In this document: piece after piece, positions 23,914-32,022 of the stretch
How positions within the stretch are numbered: position 1 is the stretch's first letter
Layout of the letters: each line of letters starts with the position of its first letter
NCBI RefSeq assembly: GCF_004000865.1
Contig: NZ_BIMB01000061.1
Coordinates: forward strand, 1 to 43,226
Source: Paenibacillus elgii NBRC 100335
Lineage (GTDB): Bacteria; Bacillota; Bacilli; Paenibacillales; NBRC-103111
Length of the DNA stretch: 43,226 nucleotides
Direction of reading: 5' to 3'
Translations under genes and position numbers: made by a program
The notes under the pieces: generated by a model
The model's database searches: none
What the model was told of the DNA's origin: nothing
What the model saw: the letters and a program-made list of their open reading frames with translations, nothing else

Positions 23914-24736
23914 CATCAAATGAAGCGAATCCAATAGGCACCGTGGCGCGTTTCCTGCTTTTAAATGTGGCTAATTCGTTAAATCCTGCCTGCCGCAGCA
24001 AGTCGGTCGCCTGATCAAGGTACTGTGCAAGCCGCTCCGGCTGATGCGCGTCCGATCCGAGCGTTACAGGAATTCCCAGCTTGCGGGCGTACTTGAGCAT
24101 GCGAAAGCTGGGGAACATTTCCTCCACCGGCATGCGCAGACCCGATGCATTCAGCTCGATGGCCATACCTGCGTCCCGGACAGCGTCCAGCGCCTGACGC
24201 TCCAAGTGCTCCACGCTCTGCTCCGGCTTGAAACCGAACCGCTTGATCACGTCAATATGCCCGATGTAGTCGTAAAAGCCCGTCCGGCACGCCTTGCAGA
24301 CGGCATCGTAATATTGAACGTAAACCTCGTAGGCGTCCCGTTCCTTCCAGCCGTCCGTCTGCCGGTAATCCGTAATGTCCCATTCGCCGAGAAAATGAAC
24401 GGACCCGATCACGTAATCCCACGGATACGCTTTGATGATCCGCTCGATTTCCGCTTCGTAGCCTTCGATATAGTCCCCTTCGAGTCCGACGCGGATGTCG
24501 ATCCGGTCTTTGTATTTATGCTGCAGACGAAGCGCTTCCTCAACATAGTTCGGCAGCTCGTCCATCGGCATGGCCATGCCCGGGTAATAGGAAGCCGGGT
24601 CGACATGCAGCAAGGGCATGTGATCGGACAGCCCCAATTGGTCCAGTCCGATCTCAATGCCCTTCAACACGTACTCTTCAAGCTCCCCCGACGCATGTCC
24701 GCACCGCACATGATGCGTATGATAATCGATGCGCAT
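23909..24736 (-). CDS. hisJ: Histidinol-phosphatase, PHP family
   Basis: Dephosphorylates histidinol phosphate in histidine synthesis, replacing the HAD-type HisB-N phosphatase. 275 aa PHP-domain protein: metal ligands in DYHTHHVRCGHA (4-15), LGLSDHMP (34-41), GLEGDYI (84-90), IGSVHFLG (110-117), the YIGHID motif, and the C-terminal GSDAHQPERL. ATG 24734-24736 with an AAGGAG SD. It follows hisIE by 56 bp. As hisB here is only the dehydratase, this gene completes the pathway. Confidence 0.9.
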   Translation of the reverse strand: MRIDYHTHHVRCGHASGELEEYVLKGIEIGLDQLGLSDHMPLLHVDPASYYPGMAMPMDELPNYVEEALRLQHKYKDRIDIRVGLEGDYIEGYEAEIERIIKAYPWDYVIGSVHFLGEWDITDYRQTDGWKERDAYEVYVQYYDAVCKACRTGFYDYIGHIDVIKRFGFKPEQSVEHLERQALDAVRDAGMAIELNASGLRMPVEEMFPSFRMLKYARKLGIPVTLGSDAHQPERLAQYLDQATDLLRQAGFNELATFKSRKRATVPIGFASFDV

Positions 24737-24792
24737 TCGGGTGAATTCTCCTTTTAGGCGGTGAGGGCCAGCCTGCCCCTCCTTCGGCGCCG

Positions 24793-25476
24793 TTATTTTT
24801 TGTGCCGGCGGTCCAGCTCGCGCATAACCTCGTCAAGCGGCAGCTTCGCTTCGCGCAGCAGCACCATCAGGTGGAAAATCAGGTCGCTCGCTTCGTACCG
24901 CAGCTCGTCGTTGTCGCGGTTTTTCGCCGCGATGATGACCTCGGCCGTTTCCTCGCCGACTTTTTTCAATATTTTATCGATGCCTTTTTCAAACAAATAC
25001 GTCGTATACGCGCCTTCCGGTCGTTCTGCGTCGCGCTGGGCGATCACCGACTCCAGTCGGCCAAGCATGGCAAACCGGTCCGCAGACGGCGATTCTTCCG
25101 CAGCTTCCCCGCCGTCCGCCAAAGCTCCGAGCTTCACTTCGTTGTAGAAGCAGCTGTACCGCCCGGTATGGCAAGCCGGCCCCGCTTGATCCACAAGCAC
25201 CAGCAGCGTGTCGCCGTCGCAATCGTATCTCAATGCCTTGACCTTCTGCACATGGCCGGACGTCGCGCCCTTATGCCACAGCTCGCTGCGCGAACGGCTC
25301 CAAAACCACGTTTCGCCCGATTCCAGCGTCAGCTTCAGCGACTCCTGATTCATGTAGGCCATCATCAGCACGTCCTTGCTTGCCGCATCCTGCACGATGG
25401 CCGGCACGAGGCCGTTCGCGTCCCATTTGATCGCCGCCGTTAACTCCTCTAAGGTTCCTGCCGTTTGCCCGCTCAC
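24793..25476 (-). CDS. hisIE: Bifunctional phosphoribosyl-AMP cyclohydrolase / phosphoribosyl-ATP pyrophosphatase
   Basis: Steps 2 and 3 of histidine synthesis, 227 aa. The HisI half (about 15-120) has WFWSRSRSELWHKGATSGH, DCDGDTLL and the zinc site ACHTGRYSCFY. The HisE half (about 136-227) has YTTYLFEKGIDKILKKVGEE with the acidic EETAEVIIAAKN and DLIFHLMVLL. A Glu/Ala/Asp/Gly-rich linker joins them. GTG start whose GTGA overlaps the hisF stop (4 nt), so it is translationally coupled. Confidence 0.95.
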   Translation of the reverse strand: MSGQTAGTLEELTAAIKWDANGLVPAIVQDAASKDVLMMAYMNQESLKLTLESGETWFWSRSRSELWHKGATSGHVQKVKALRYDCDGDTLLVLVDQAGPACHTGRYSCFYNEVKLGALADGGEAAEESPSADRFAMLGRLESVIAQRDAERPEGAYTTYLFEKGIDKILKKVGEETAEVIIAAKNRDNDELRYEASDLIFHLMVLLREAKLPLDEVMRELDRRHKK

Positions 25477-26231
25477 CGGACCTCCACTCCTTTATGCCTG
25501 AGGTCGTCCTTAACCTCTTGGATCGTCATCTCTTTGTAGTGAAAAATCGTGGCGGCCAGCCCCGCATCCGCCTTGCCTTCCGCAAACACGTCGTAGAAAT
25601 GCTCCTTCTTGCCTGCCCCGCCGGAAGCGATGACCGGGATCGATACGAGCTCCGAAACCGCCCGCGTCAGCCGCAGGTCAAAACCGTCCTTCGTACCGTC
25701 CGCATCCATACTCGTCAGCAAAATTTCGCCGGCGCCAAGCTCTTCGATCCGCTTGGCCCATTCGAGCGCCCGGATGCCCGTGCCGTTGCGTCCGCCGTGG
25801 GTGAACACTTCCCATTCGCTCCACTCCGGGTTGTACCGGGCATCGATCGCGACGACGATGCACTGTGAGCCGAAGCGGCGCGCCCCGTCAGACACAAGCT
25901 GAGGATTGCGGACCGCAGCCGTGTTAATACCGATTTTGTCCGCGCCTGCCCGCAGCAGCCGTTTCATGTCGTCCACGCTCGAAATTCCGCCGCCGACCGT
26001 AAACGGGATCGTGATTTGGCCGGCCGTCTGCTGCACGACGTTGACCATCGTCGCCCGTCCCTCATGGGAGGCGGAGATGTCCAGGAACACCAGTTCGTCG
26101 GCACCTTCGCGGTCGTAGATCGATGCGAGCTCGACCGGATCGCCGGCATCGCGCAAATTGACAAAATTGACTCCCTTGACGACCCGCCCGTCCTTCACGT
26201 CCAGACAAGGGATGATCCGTTTGGCCAGCAT
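25473..26231 (-). CDS. hisF: Imidazole glycerol phosphate synthase cyclase subunit
   Basis: 252-aa TIM barrel that joins with HisH to convert PRFAR and ammonia to IGP and AICAR. Catalytic Asp11 (IPCLDVKDGRVVKGVNF) and the second Asp in CIVVAIDAR; phosphate loops GGGI (79-82) and GGAG. It follows hisA by 20 nt and overlaps hisIE by 4 nt. Confidence 0.96.
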   Translation of the reverse strand: MLAKRIIPCLDVKDGRVVKGVNFVNLRDAGDPVELASIYDREGADELVFLDISASHEGRATMVNVVQQTAGQITIPFTVGGGISSVDDMKRLLRAGADKIGINTAAVRNPQLVSDGARRFGSQCIVVAIDARYNPEWSEWEVFTHGGRNGTGIRALEWAKRIEELGAGEILLTSMDADGTKDGFDLRLTRAVSELVSIPVIASGGAGKKEHFYDVFAEGKADAGLAATIFHYKEMTIQEVKDDLRHKGVEVR

Positions 26232-26251
26232 AAGCCGTCCTCCTTTCTGCC

Positions 26252-26980
26252 TTACACCCGTCCGTGCGCTTCCTCCAGCTTGATGCTGCCGGTGTACAAC
26301 GCCTTGCCGACGATGGCGCCGCCTACGCCGTCCGCCGCATGCTGCGCCAGCCGCTCCAAATCCTCGTAACGGCTTACGCCGCCGGAAGCGATCACCGACT
26401 GCCCCGACACCTTCGCCAGGTGGACGATCGCCTCCACGTTCGGGCCGCCCATCATGCCGTCGCGCGAAATATCCGTGAAAATAAACGTCTTCGCGCCTGC
26501 CTTCGCCAGCTCTGCGGCAAGCTCATCTGCTTTGACCGCAGACGTTTCCAGCCAGCCGCGGGTCGCCACATACCCGTCCCGGGCGTCGATGCCGATAGCG
26601 ACCTTGTCCCCGTGCTTCTGAAGCACCCGGTTCACGAACTCTCGGTTTTCGATGGCCGCCGTCCCGAGAATAATGCGCGAAACGCCGAGCGACAAAATAT
26701 GATCCACGTCCGCTTCCGTACGCAAGCCGCCTCCGAGCTGGATCGGAACGTTCACGGTTTTGGCGATATCACCGACCAGCTTGTCGTTAACCGGGTAGCC
26801 CGCCTTCGCTCCGTCCAGATCGACGAGATGAATCCATTTGGCTCCTTGCGCTTCCCAGGCTTTGGCGACCTCCAGCGGATTTTCGTTATATACGGTTTCC
26901 TGATTGTAATCACCTTGGATCAGACGCACGCACTTGCCCCCGCGAATGTCGATGGCGGGATAAATGATGAATGAAGACAT
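26252..26980 (-). CDS. hisA: ProFAR isomerase
   Basis: Phosphoribosylformimino-5-aminoimidazole carboxamide ribotide isomerase, 242-aa TIM barrel. Catalytic Asp in YPAIDIRGGKCVRLIQGDY and GIDARDGYVATRGW; phosphate loops GGGLR and ASGGVS. Start ATG 26978-26980 with a GGAGGA SD 8 nt upstream; the frame is open 27 codons further without a site. An 88-bp gap to hisH contains a 14-bp palindrome (TCCGGTGTACCGGA) of unknown role. Confidence 0.95.
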   Translation of the reverse strand: MSSFIIYPAIDIRGGKCVRLIQGDYNQETVYNENPLEVAKAWEAQGAKWIHLVDLDGAKAGYPVNDKLVGDIAKTVNVPIQLGGGLRTEADVDHILSLGVSRIILGTAAIENREFVNRVLQKHGDKVAIGIDARDGYVATRGWLETSAVKADELAAELAKAGAKTFIFTDISRDGMMGGPNVEAIVHLAKVSGQSVIASGGVSRYEDLERLAQHAADGVGGAIVGKALYTGSIKLEEAHGRV

Positions 26981-27068
26981 GAAAACGTTCCTCCAACCTT
27001 GGAAATATGAATCGCGCCGATCGTCTGCAAGCCTAGTCCGGTGTACCGGAGCCCAGCGCACGGCTCAT

Positions 27069-27677
27069 CTATTTATGTGTACACAGCGCAAGAAAATTGC
27101 CAAGCAGCTTCATGCCGACGCTGCCGCTTTTCTCAGGGTGAAACTGCATCCCGAATATGTTATTGCGGCCAACGATAGCCGTCACCTGCTGATAGTAATC
27201 CGTCACCGCCAGCAGATCGCCCGGCTGCTCCGGCTTCACATGAAACGAGTGAACGAAGTACACGTGCCCTTCTTCTACCTCTTCAAATAGCGGGCTTGCC
27301 TGACGGAATTCCAGTTTGTTCCATCCCATATGAGGCACCTTATAATCGCCGCGGAAGCGGACGACGTCTCCGGGCAGCAGGTTCAGCCCCTCATGCAAAC
27401 CGTGCTCCTCGCTGCGGCTAAACAAAAGCTGCATGCCCAGGCAGATGCCAAACAGCGGCTTCCCGCTTGCCGCATAGCGCTTCACGGCCACATCCAGCTT
27501 CGATTCGCGCAGGTGGTCCATCGCATCGCCGAACGCCCCGACACCGGGAAGAATGGCTCCTTCCGCCTCAAGCAGCTCCTGTTCGTCCGAAACGATCACG
27601 CCGCGGTAACCGAGCCGTTCCACCGCCGAAGCGACGCTGTGCAAGTTGCCCATGCCGTAATCGATGATGGCGATCAT
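27069..27677 (-). CDS. hisH: Imidazole glycerol phosphate synthase glutaminase subunit
   Basis: Class I glutamine amidotransferase of 202 aa supplying ammonia to HisF. Nucleophile Cys79 in GICLGMQLL, His180 and Glu182 in MQFHPEKSG, oxyanion region LPGVGAFGDAM (43-53). ATG 27675-27677, three bases after the hisB stop. Confidence 0.96.
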   Translation of the reverse strand: MIAIIDYGMGNLHSVASAVERLGYRGVIVSDEQELLEAEGAILPGVGAFGDAMDHLRESKLDVAVKRYAASGKPLFGICLGMQLLFSRSEEHGLHEGLNLLPGDVVRFRGDYKVPHMGWNKLEFRQASPLFEEVEEGHVYFVHSFHVKPEQPGDLLAVTDYYQQVTAIVGRNNIFGMQFHPEKSGSVGMKLLGNFLALCTHK

Positions 27678-27680
27678 GGA

Positions 27681-28292
27681 TTACAGGACCCCTTTCGTCG
27701 ACGGCACGCCCTGCACGCGGGGATCGATGCTCGTCGCCTCGTCGAGCGCCCGTCCGAGCGCCTTGAATACCGCTTCGACCATATGGTGCGTGTTATGCCC
27801 GTAGTGTACGATAACATGCAGCGTAATCCGCGCTTCCAGCGCAAATTTCCACAAAAACTCGTGCACCAGCTCCGTCGTAAAGCTGCCGACCGTCGCCGAC
27901 GGATATTGGGCCCGGTATTCCAGATGCGGCCGGTTGCTGATATCGATCGCCACCTGCGCCAGCGCTTCGTCCATCGGGATGAATACGTTGGCGTAGCGCT
28001 TGATTCCCTTCTTGTCGCCGAGCGCCTCGCGCAGCGTCTGTCCGAGGCAGATGCCGATATCCTCGACCGTATGATGATCGTCGATATCGACGTCGCCTTT
28101 GGCGTCCACTTTCAAATCGAACTGTCCGTGCTTCGTGAACAGATCGAGCATATGATTCAAGAACGGCACATCCGTTTCGATCTCGGATACGCCGGTACCG
28201 TCTACGTTAAATGCGAGCCGGATATCCGTCTCGTTCGTTTTGCGTGCGATTTCGGCCTGGCGCCCGGTTGCTTGCTTGTTTTGCTCAGCCAC
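27681..28292 (-). CDS. hisB: Imidazoleglycerol-phosphate dehydratase
   Basis: Monofunctional HisB, 203 aa, without the phosphatase domain of the enterobacterial fusion. Mn-binding HHTVEDIG and the later HNTHHMVEAVFKALGRAL, plus VPFLNHMLDLFTKHG. GTG start overlapping the hisD 3' end by 8 nt. Confidence 0.95.
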   Translation of the reverse strand: MAEQNKQATGRQAEIARKTNETDIRLAFNVDGTGVSEIETDVPFLNHMLDLFTKHGQFDLKVDAKGDVDIDDHHTVEDIGICLGQTLREALGDKKGIKRYANVFIPMDEALAQVAIDISNRPHLEYRAQYPSATVGSFTTELVHEFLWKFALEARITLHVIVHYGHNTHHMVEAVFKALGRALDEATSIDPRVQGVPSTKGVL

Positions 28293-29574
28293 GCTGGTCC
28301 CCTTCTTTCTTCAAGCGAATTTCGATTGCCCGCGCATGCGCGTCCAGCCCTTCGTGACGGGCCAGCGTTATAATGTTCTCCCCGTCGCGCAGCAGCGCTT
28401 CCTTGCTATAGTAGATGACGCTCGATTTTTTCAGAAAATCGTCGACGTTCAGCGGCGACGAGAACCGTGCCGTGCCATTCGTCGGCAGCACGTGGTTCGG
28501 CCCCGCAAAATAGTCCCCCACCGGTTCCGAGCTGTAAGGCCCGAGGAAAATCGCCCCGGCGTTCTCGATCCGGCTCAAATAATCGAACGGCTCGCGCACG
28601 ATGATTTCCAGATGTTCCGGCGCCAGCCGATTTACGACACCGACGCCTTCCGTCAGGCTGTCCACGGTCAAAATCGCGCCGTAATCGCGAATCGATTGCG
28701 CGGCAATGTCGCGGCGCGGCAGCTCGCTCAACTGGCGTTCCACCTCCAGGCGGACCGCTTCGGCCAGCTCCCACGACGGCGTGACGAGAATGGCCGACGC
28801 CATCTCGTCGTGCTCGGCCTGCGACAGCAGGTCCGCTGCCACATAGGCGGCGTCAGCCGTCTCGTCGGCCAGGACGACGATCTCGCTCGGCCCGGCGATG
28901 CTGTCGATGTCTACCGCGCCGAACACGCTGCGCTTCGCCAGCGCGACGTAGATGTTGCCGGGGCCGACGATTTTGTCCGTCGCCGGTATCGACTCCGTCC
29001 CGTACGCCAGCGCAGCTACCGCCTGCGCGCCGCCGACGCGGTAGATTTCGCGCACGCCCGCTTCCGCGGCTGCGACGAGAATGTGCGGGTTGATGCCCTC
29101 CACCCCGGCCGTGGCCGGAGGCGTTACCATCACGATTTCGGGCACACCCGCGACCTGTGCCGGGATCGCATTCATCAGCACCGACGACGGATACGCCGCC
29201 TTGCCGCCGGGCACATACAGCCCAACCCGGCGCAGCGGGCGGATCACTTGGCCGAGAATGCTGCCGTCGGCTTGCAGGTCCATCCACGAATTGCGCATTT
29301 GCTTCTCATGGAAGCGGCGTATATTCACAGCTGCTTCGCGGAGCGCCGCCAGGAAGCTCTCGTCCACCTGTGCATAGGCGGCTTCGATCTCCTCCTGCGT
29401 GACGCGCAGCTCCTCTATCTGGACGCCGTCAAACTGCTGCGCGAACTTGCGCAGCGCGGCATCCCCATCCCGTCGCACCTCTTCGATGATGCGCTGTACG
29501 CTCTCGTTTTGCTCGGGCGTGCCATATTCGACTTCCCGCTGCAGCGAAAATTCCGATGCGGGCATCACTCTCAT
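28285..29574 (-). CDS. hisD: Histidinol dehydrogenase
   Basis: NAD- and Zn-dependent two-step oxidation of histidinol to histidine, 429 aa. Signature around ETADAAYVAADLLSQAEHD, plus YVPGGKAAYPSSVLMN and VGPGNIYVALAKR, GPSEIVVLAD and the catalytic NHVLPT stretch. Start ATG 29572-29574 with AAGGAGG 8 nt before; nine in-frame codons further up are unlikely to be translated. Confidence 0.96.
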   Translation of the reverse strand: MRVMPASEFSLQREVEYGTPEQNESVQRIIEEVRRDGDAALRKFAQQFDGVQIEELRVTQEEIEAAYAQVDESFLAALREAAVNIRRFHEKQMRNSWMDLQADGSILGQVIRPLRRVGLYVPGGKAAYPSSVLMNAIPAQVAGVPEIVMVTPPATAGVEGINPHILVAAAEAGVREIYRVGGAQAVAALAYGTESIPATDKIVGPGNIYVALAKRSVFGAVDIDSIAGPSEIVVLADETADAAYVAADLLSQAEHDEMASAILVTPSWELAEAVRLEVERQLSELPRRDIAAQSIRDYGAILTVDSLTEGVGVVNRLAPEHLEIIVREPFDYLSRIENAGAIFLGPYSSEPVGDYFAGPNHVLPTNGTARFSSPLNVDDFLKKSSVIYYSKEALLRDGENIITLARHEGLDAHARAIEIRLKKEGDQRG

Positions 29575-29643
29575 GACCGCAGCCTCCTTTGATGTATACA
29601 AATTTCTCTTCCTATGCTTCCGGCTATACAGCCGGCTATGAGG

Positions 29644-30285
29644 CTATACCTTTGCCGTCGCAGCAGCAATGACCGGCTGAAGCCGGTCACAGAGCGCCTG
29701 AATGGCGTCGTTTTTCATCCGGTAGCTGACGCGGTTGGCGATGAGCCGGCTCGTAATCGCAAAAATCTGCTCATGCTCCGCCAGCCCGTTTTCCCGGATC
29801 GTGCTGCCGGTCTCCACCATATCGACGATCCGGTCCGCCAGCCCGATCAGCGGGGCCAGCTCGATCGAGCCGTTCAGCTTGATGACCTCCACCTGCTCCC
29901 CCTGCTCCCGAAAATATTGCGAGGCGACGTTCGGATATTTCGTCGCCACCCGCGGGTTCAGCACCGGCTGCCAATCCGGCAGCCCGATGACGGACATGCG
30001 GCAGCGCGCAATCCCGAGATCGAGCAACTCGTATACGTCCCGGTTCTCCTCCATCAGCACGTCTTTGCCAACGACGCCGATATCCGCTACTCCATATTCG
30101 ACGTAGGTCGGCACATCGACCGGCTTCGCCATAATAAATTCCATCCGGGCTTCCGGAACAGCGATAATCAGCTTGCGCGAATCGTCCGTCTCCTCGGGGA
30201 TCGCGAGCCCCGCTTCGCGGAACAACTTGGAAGCCTGTTTATAAATACGCCCTTTGGGCATTGCCACCTTCAATAAGTCCTGCAT
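29644..30285 (-). CDS. hisG: ATP phosphoribosyltransferase, short form
   Basis: First committed step, condensing ATP with PRPP. 213 aa, the short HisG_S that lacks the C-terminal regulatory domain and needs HisZ. MPKGRIYKQA near the N-terminus, YGVADIGVVGKDVL, PRPP loop LADRIVDMVETGSTIRENGL. Start ATG 30283-30285 with AAGGAGG 8 nt upstream. It follows hisZ by 13 nt. Confidence 0.95.
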   Translation of the reverse strand: MQDLLKVAMPKGRIYKQASKLFREAGLAIPEETDDSRKLIIAVPEARMEFIMAKPVDVPTYVEYGVADIGVVGKDVLMEENRDVYELLDLGIARCRMSVIGLPDWQPVLNPRVATKYPNVASQYFREQGEQVEVIKLNGSIELAPLIGLADRIVDMVETGSTIRENGLAEHEQIFAITSRLIANRVSYRMKNDAIQALCDRLQPVIAAATAKV

Positions 30286-30298
30286 GCGCTGCCCCTCC

Positions 30299-31504
30299 TT
30301 ACTCCGTAAACGATATGATGTCGCAATAGCGGGAACCATGCACTTGCAGCGCGCCGTCTGCTTGCCGTACCGCATTCAGCCCTTGTTGTCCGTCCGCCAA
30401 AAGACGCGTCTCCGCAATAAAGCCTTCTCGCGAGCGGTACTCCCTTGCCTTAGCCAGTGCCGCCGCCCGATGACGCTCCGTGTAGACGATCAGCACGCGC
30501 TGCGGCGCTTCTTCCGCTTTGCTTTTGCCGATCACTTCCAGGATCCGGTTCGTCTTGAGCGCGAAGCCCGTCGCCGGCGCCGGACGCCCGAACTGCGCCA
30601 GCAGGTTGTCATATCGCCCTCCGCTGCATACTGGGAAACCCATATCCGCAGCATAGCCTTCGAACGTCATCCCCGTATAGTACGAGAAATCGCCGATCAT
30701 CGTCAGATCGATCAGTACATGCTCACTGACACCGTAGGCTTCCAGCACATCCCAGATTTCGCACAGATGCGCAATGGCATGCTGGGCGACGGGGTCCTTC
30801 GTCACCTGCCGCGCCTGACGGCAAATCTCTTCTCCCCCGCGCAGCCGGAGAATACCTTCCAGTTCTTGCTGCACTTCCCGAGGGAGGCCGAGCGACTTGA
30901 TCGTCTCCCGGTAGCCGACATGATCGCGGCTGAGCAGGCAAGCTTTCAGCGCGGTCTGTGCGTCCTGACGCTGCTGCAGCGTCTCTTGGAACAAACCGTT
31001 GAGGAAGCCCACATGGCCGAGGGCGATCTTGAACTGCTTCACACCGGCCGCTTGCAAGCAAGCGATGGCTAGAGCGATCACCTCGGCATCCGCTTCGCTG
31101 GAAGCATCGCCGATGAGCTCTACGCCCGTCTGGAAAAACTCCGCATCCCGCCCCGCCTCGGCTTCGAACGCCCGAAACACGTTCGCTTGATACGAGAGCC
31201 GCAGCGGGAACGGATGCTCCTTGAGCAGCGAGGAGGCCACCCGTGCGATCGGCGCCGTCATATCGGAACGCATCACAAGCGTCGTGCCGTTCCGATCCAG
31301 CAGCTTGAACAGCTTTTTGTCCTCCGTCGAGCTGGCCACCCCGACGGTATCGTAATACTCTAATGTAGGAGTAATAATTTCTCTATAGCCCCAGCGCTCC
31401 ATGCACTGCATGACTCTATATTCGATGCGGCGGAGCTTGGCCGCCGCTTCGGGGAGGTAATCTTTTACGCCTGTCGGCTTTTCAAACACCTTCGGTTTGG
31501 ACAC
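30299..31504 (-). CDS. hisZ: ATP phosphoribosyltransferase regulatory subunit
   Basis: HisRS-like protein lacking aminoacylation, the histidine-sensing partner of HisG_S; 401 aa. FEKPTGVKDYLPEAA at the N-terminus, motif-2-like RVMRSDMTAPIARVAS and YQANVFRAFE, motif-3-like CSGGRYDNLLAQFG. Start chosen as GTG 31502-31504, preceded by AGGGTGA at about 6 nt and giving the family-typical MSKPKVFEKP; a GTG three codons upstream lies within that SD. First gene of the his operon. The leader is too short for a T-box. Confidence 0.93.
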   Translation of the reverse strand: MSKPKVFEKPTGVKDYLPEAAAKLRRIEYRVMQCMERWGYREIITPTLEYYDTVGVASSTEDKKLFKLLDRNGTTLVMRSDMTAPIARVASSLLKEHPFPLRLSYQANVFRAFEAEAGRDAEFFQTGVELIGDASSEADAEVIALAIACLQAAGVKQFKIALGHVGFLNGLFQETLQQRQDAQTALKACLLSRDHVGYRETIKSLGLPREVQQELEGILRLRGGEEICRQARQVTKDPVAQHAIAHLCEIWDVLEAYGVSEHVLIDLTMIGDFSYYTGMTFEGYAADMGFPVCSGGRYDNLLAQFGRPAPATGFALKTNRILEVIGKSKAEEAPQRVLIVYTERHRAAALAKAREYRSREGFIAETRLLADGQQGLNAVRQADGALQVHGSRYCDIISFTE

Positions 31505-31578
31505 CGTCTTCACCCTGCTATCATTAATTTTGCTTTAGTGCGCTACCATACTACCAAAATAAAGAATGTAATCGTAAG

Positions 31579-31606
31579 TTTATCACGGGAACGCTTGATT
31601 CGTCAA
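31579..31606 (-). promoter_or_regulatory. Probable promoter of the his operon
   Basis: Minus strand TTGACG (plus 31601-31606), 16-nt spacer, GATAAA (plus 31579-31584). It leaves a leader of roughly 70 nt before hisZ, without T-box features or a run of His codons. Confidence 0.5.
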
Positions 31607-31629
31607 TGATTCGATTGCATGGATCCCGG

Positions 31630-31658
31630 TTGCACGAATAAAGGCAAGAGCATATAAT
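31630..31658 (+). promoter_or_regulatory. SigA promoter of the antitoxin RNA
   Basis: -35 TTGCAC (31630-31635), 17-nt spacer, perfect -10 TATAAT (31653-31658) on the plus strand, reading toward the toxin gene. Confidence 0.75.
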
Positions 31659-31696
31659 AAACAATACAAGGGAGCAACGGCTGCCACCGTGCTCCC
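31655..31696 (-). terminator. Probable terminator of the toxin mRNA
   Basis: Minus strand hairpin GGGAGC-ACGG / CCGT-GCTCCC (stem arms plus 31670-31675 and 31691-31696, one bulge), followed by the T-rich TTGTATTGTTTATTAT. The same hairpin would form the 5' stem-loop of the antitoxin RNA. Confidence 0.55.
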
Positions 31697-31796
31697 CAGG
31701 TACAATAACCGCTTCAAAGGCGGTCGGCTGAATAAGGAATGATCGTGAAATAGACCGTATTCCATTCGCGATGGGCGGTCTATTTCTTTTTGTTTT
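31665..31796 (+). ncRNA. Candidate type I antitoxin RNA (RatA-like), antisense to the toxin mRNA 3' end
   Basis: Roughly 130-nt RNA predicted from a consensus promoter and a terminator: 10-bp perfect arms AAATAGACCG (31748-31757) / CGGTCTATTT (31776-31785) followed by CTTTTTGTTTT. Internal hairpins are at 31670-31696 and about 31709-31724. It converges with the toxin gene and overlaps its stop codon, last codons and 3' untranslated region, the txpA/RatA arrangement. The 60-codon frame on the opposite strand (31583-31765) is not considered a gene. The ends are estimates. Confidence 0.65.
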
Positions 31797-31899
31797 GGAT
31801 AAGAGCGAGGATGATGTTAACTATCAGCGTAAGCAGCGCAATAACCAGCATCCCGAAGCCGATCATTAAAGTCAGCGTGTCCTTAACCTCCACAGGCAT
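31780..31899 (-). CDS. Small holin-like toxic peptide of a type I toxin-antitoxin system
   Basis: 39-aa peptide from ATG 31897-31899 to TAG 31780-31782. A short acidic N-terminus (MPVEVKDT), one hydrophobic helix at 9-34 (LTLMIGFGMLVIALL and following) and a basic tail NKKK. This is the pattern of the putative holin-like toxins related to TxpA and BsrG, which insert into the membrane. The SD AGGGAGGTG is locked in a CTCCC-GGAA-GGGAG hairpin. A perfect promoter precedes it and an antisense RNA converges on its 3' end. It lies between yvoF and hisZ, which are neighbours in B. subtilis, so it is an insertion in that order. Confidence 0.8.
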   Translation of the reverse strand: MPVEVKDTLTLMIGFGMLVIALLTLIVNIILALIQNKKK

Positions 31900-31902
31900 C
31901 AC

Positions 31903-31916
31903 CTCCCTTCCGGGAG
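31903..31916 (-). promoter_or_regulatory. Hairpin sequestering the toxin SD
   Basis: CTCCC / GGGAG with the tetraloop GGAA on the minus strand. The 3' arm is the toxin SD (GGGAGGTG), four bases from the start codon, so ribosome access would need unfolding. Typical of type I toxin mRNAs. Confidence 0.65.
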
Positions 31917-31959
31917 ACTAGCCGACCGCCCTTGCAAGCCTTTTTATTGTACAAGCCGT

Positions 31960-31988
31960 ATTATAGAACATAATGTTAACTTTTGCAA
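31960..31988 (-). promoter_or_regulatory. SigA promoter of the toxin gene
   Basis: Minus strand TTGCAA (plus 31983-31988), 17-nt spacer, TATAAT (plus 31960-31965). It predicts a leader of about 55 nt. Confidence 0.75.
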
Positions 31989-32022
31989 AATATTAAATTT
32001 GCAACTTCTAAAACGAGCCGAC

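Noticed and set aside
31505..31600. T-box or histidine attenuator before hisZ
   Set aside because: The leader is about 70 nt, without T-box stems, the conserved T-box sequence or a His-codon run.
31583..31765. A 60-codon open frame on the minus strand downstream of the holin-like toxin
   Set aside because: It lies opposite the predicted antitoxin RNA, shares its hairpins and terminator, has no SD, and is explained as the complement of a structured RNA.
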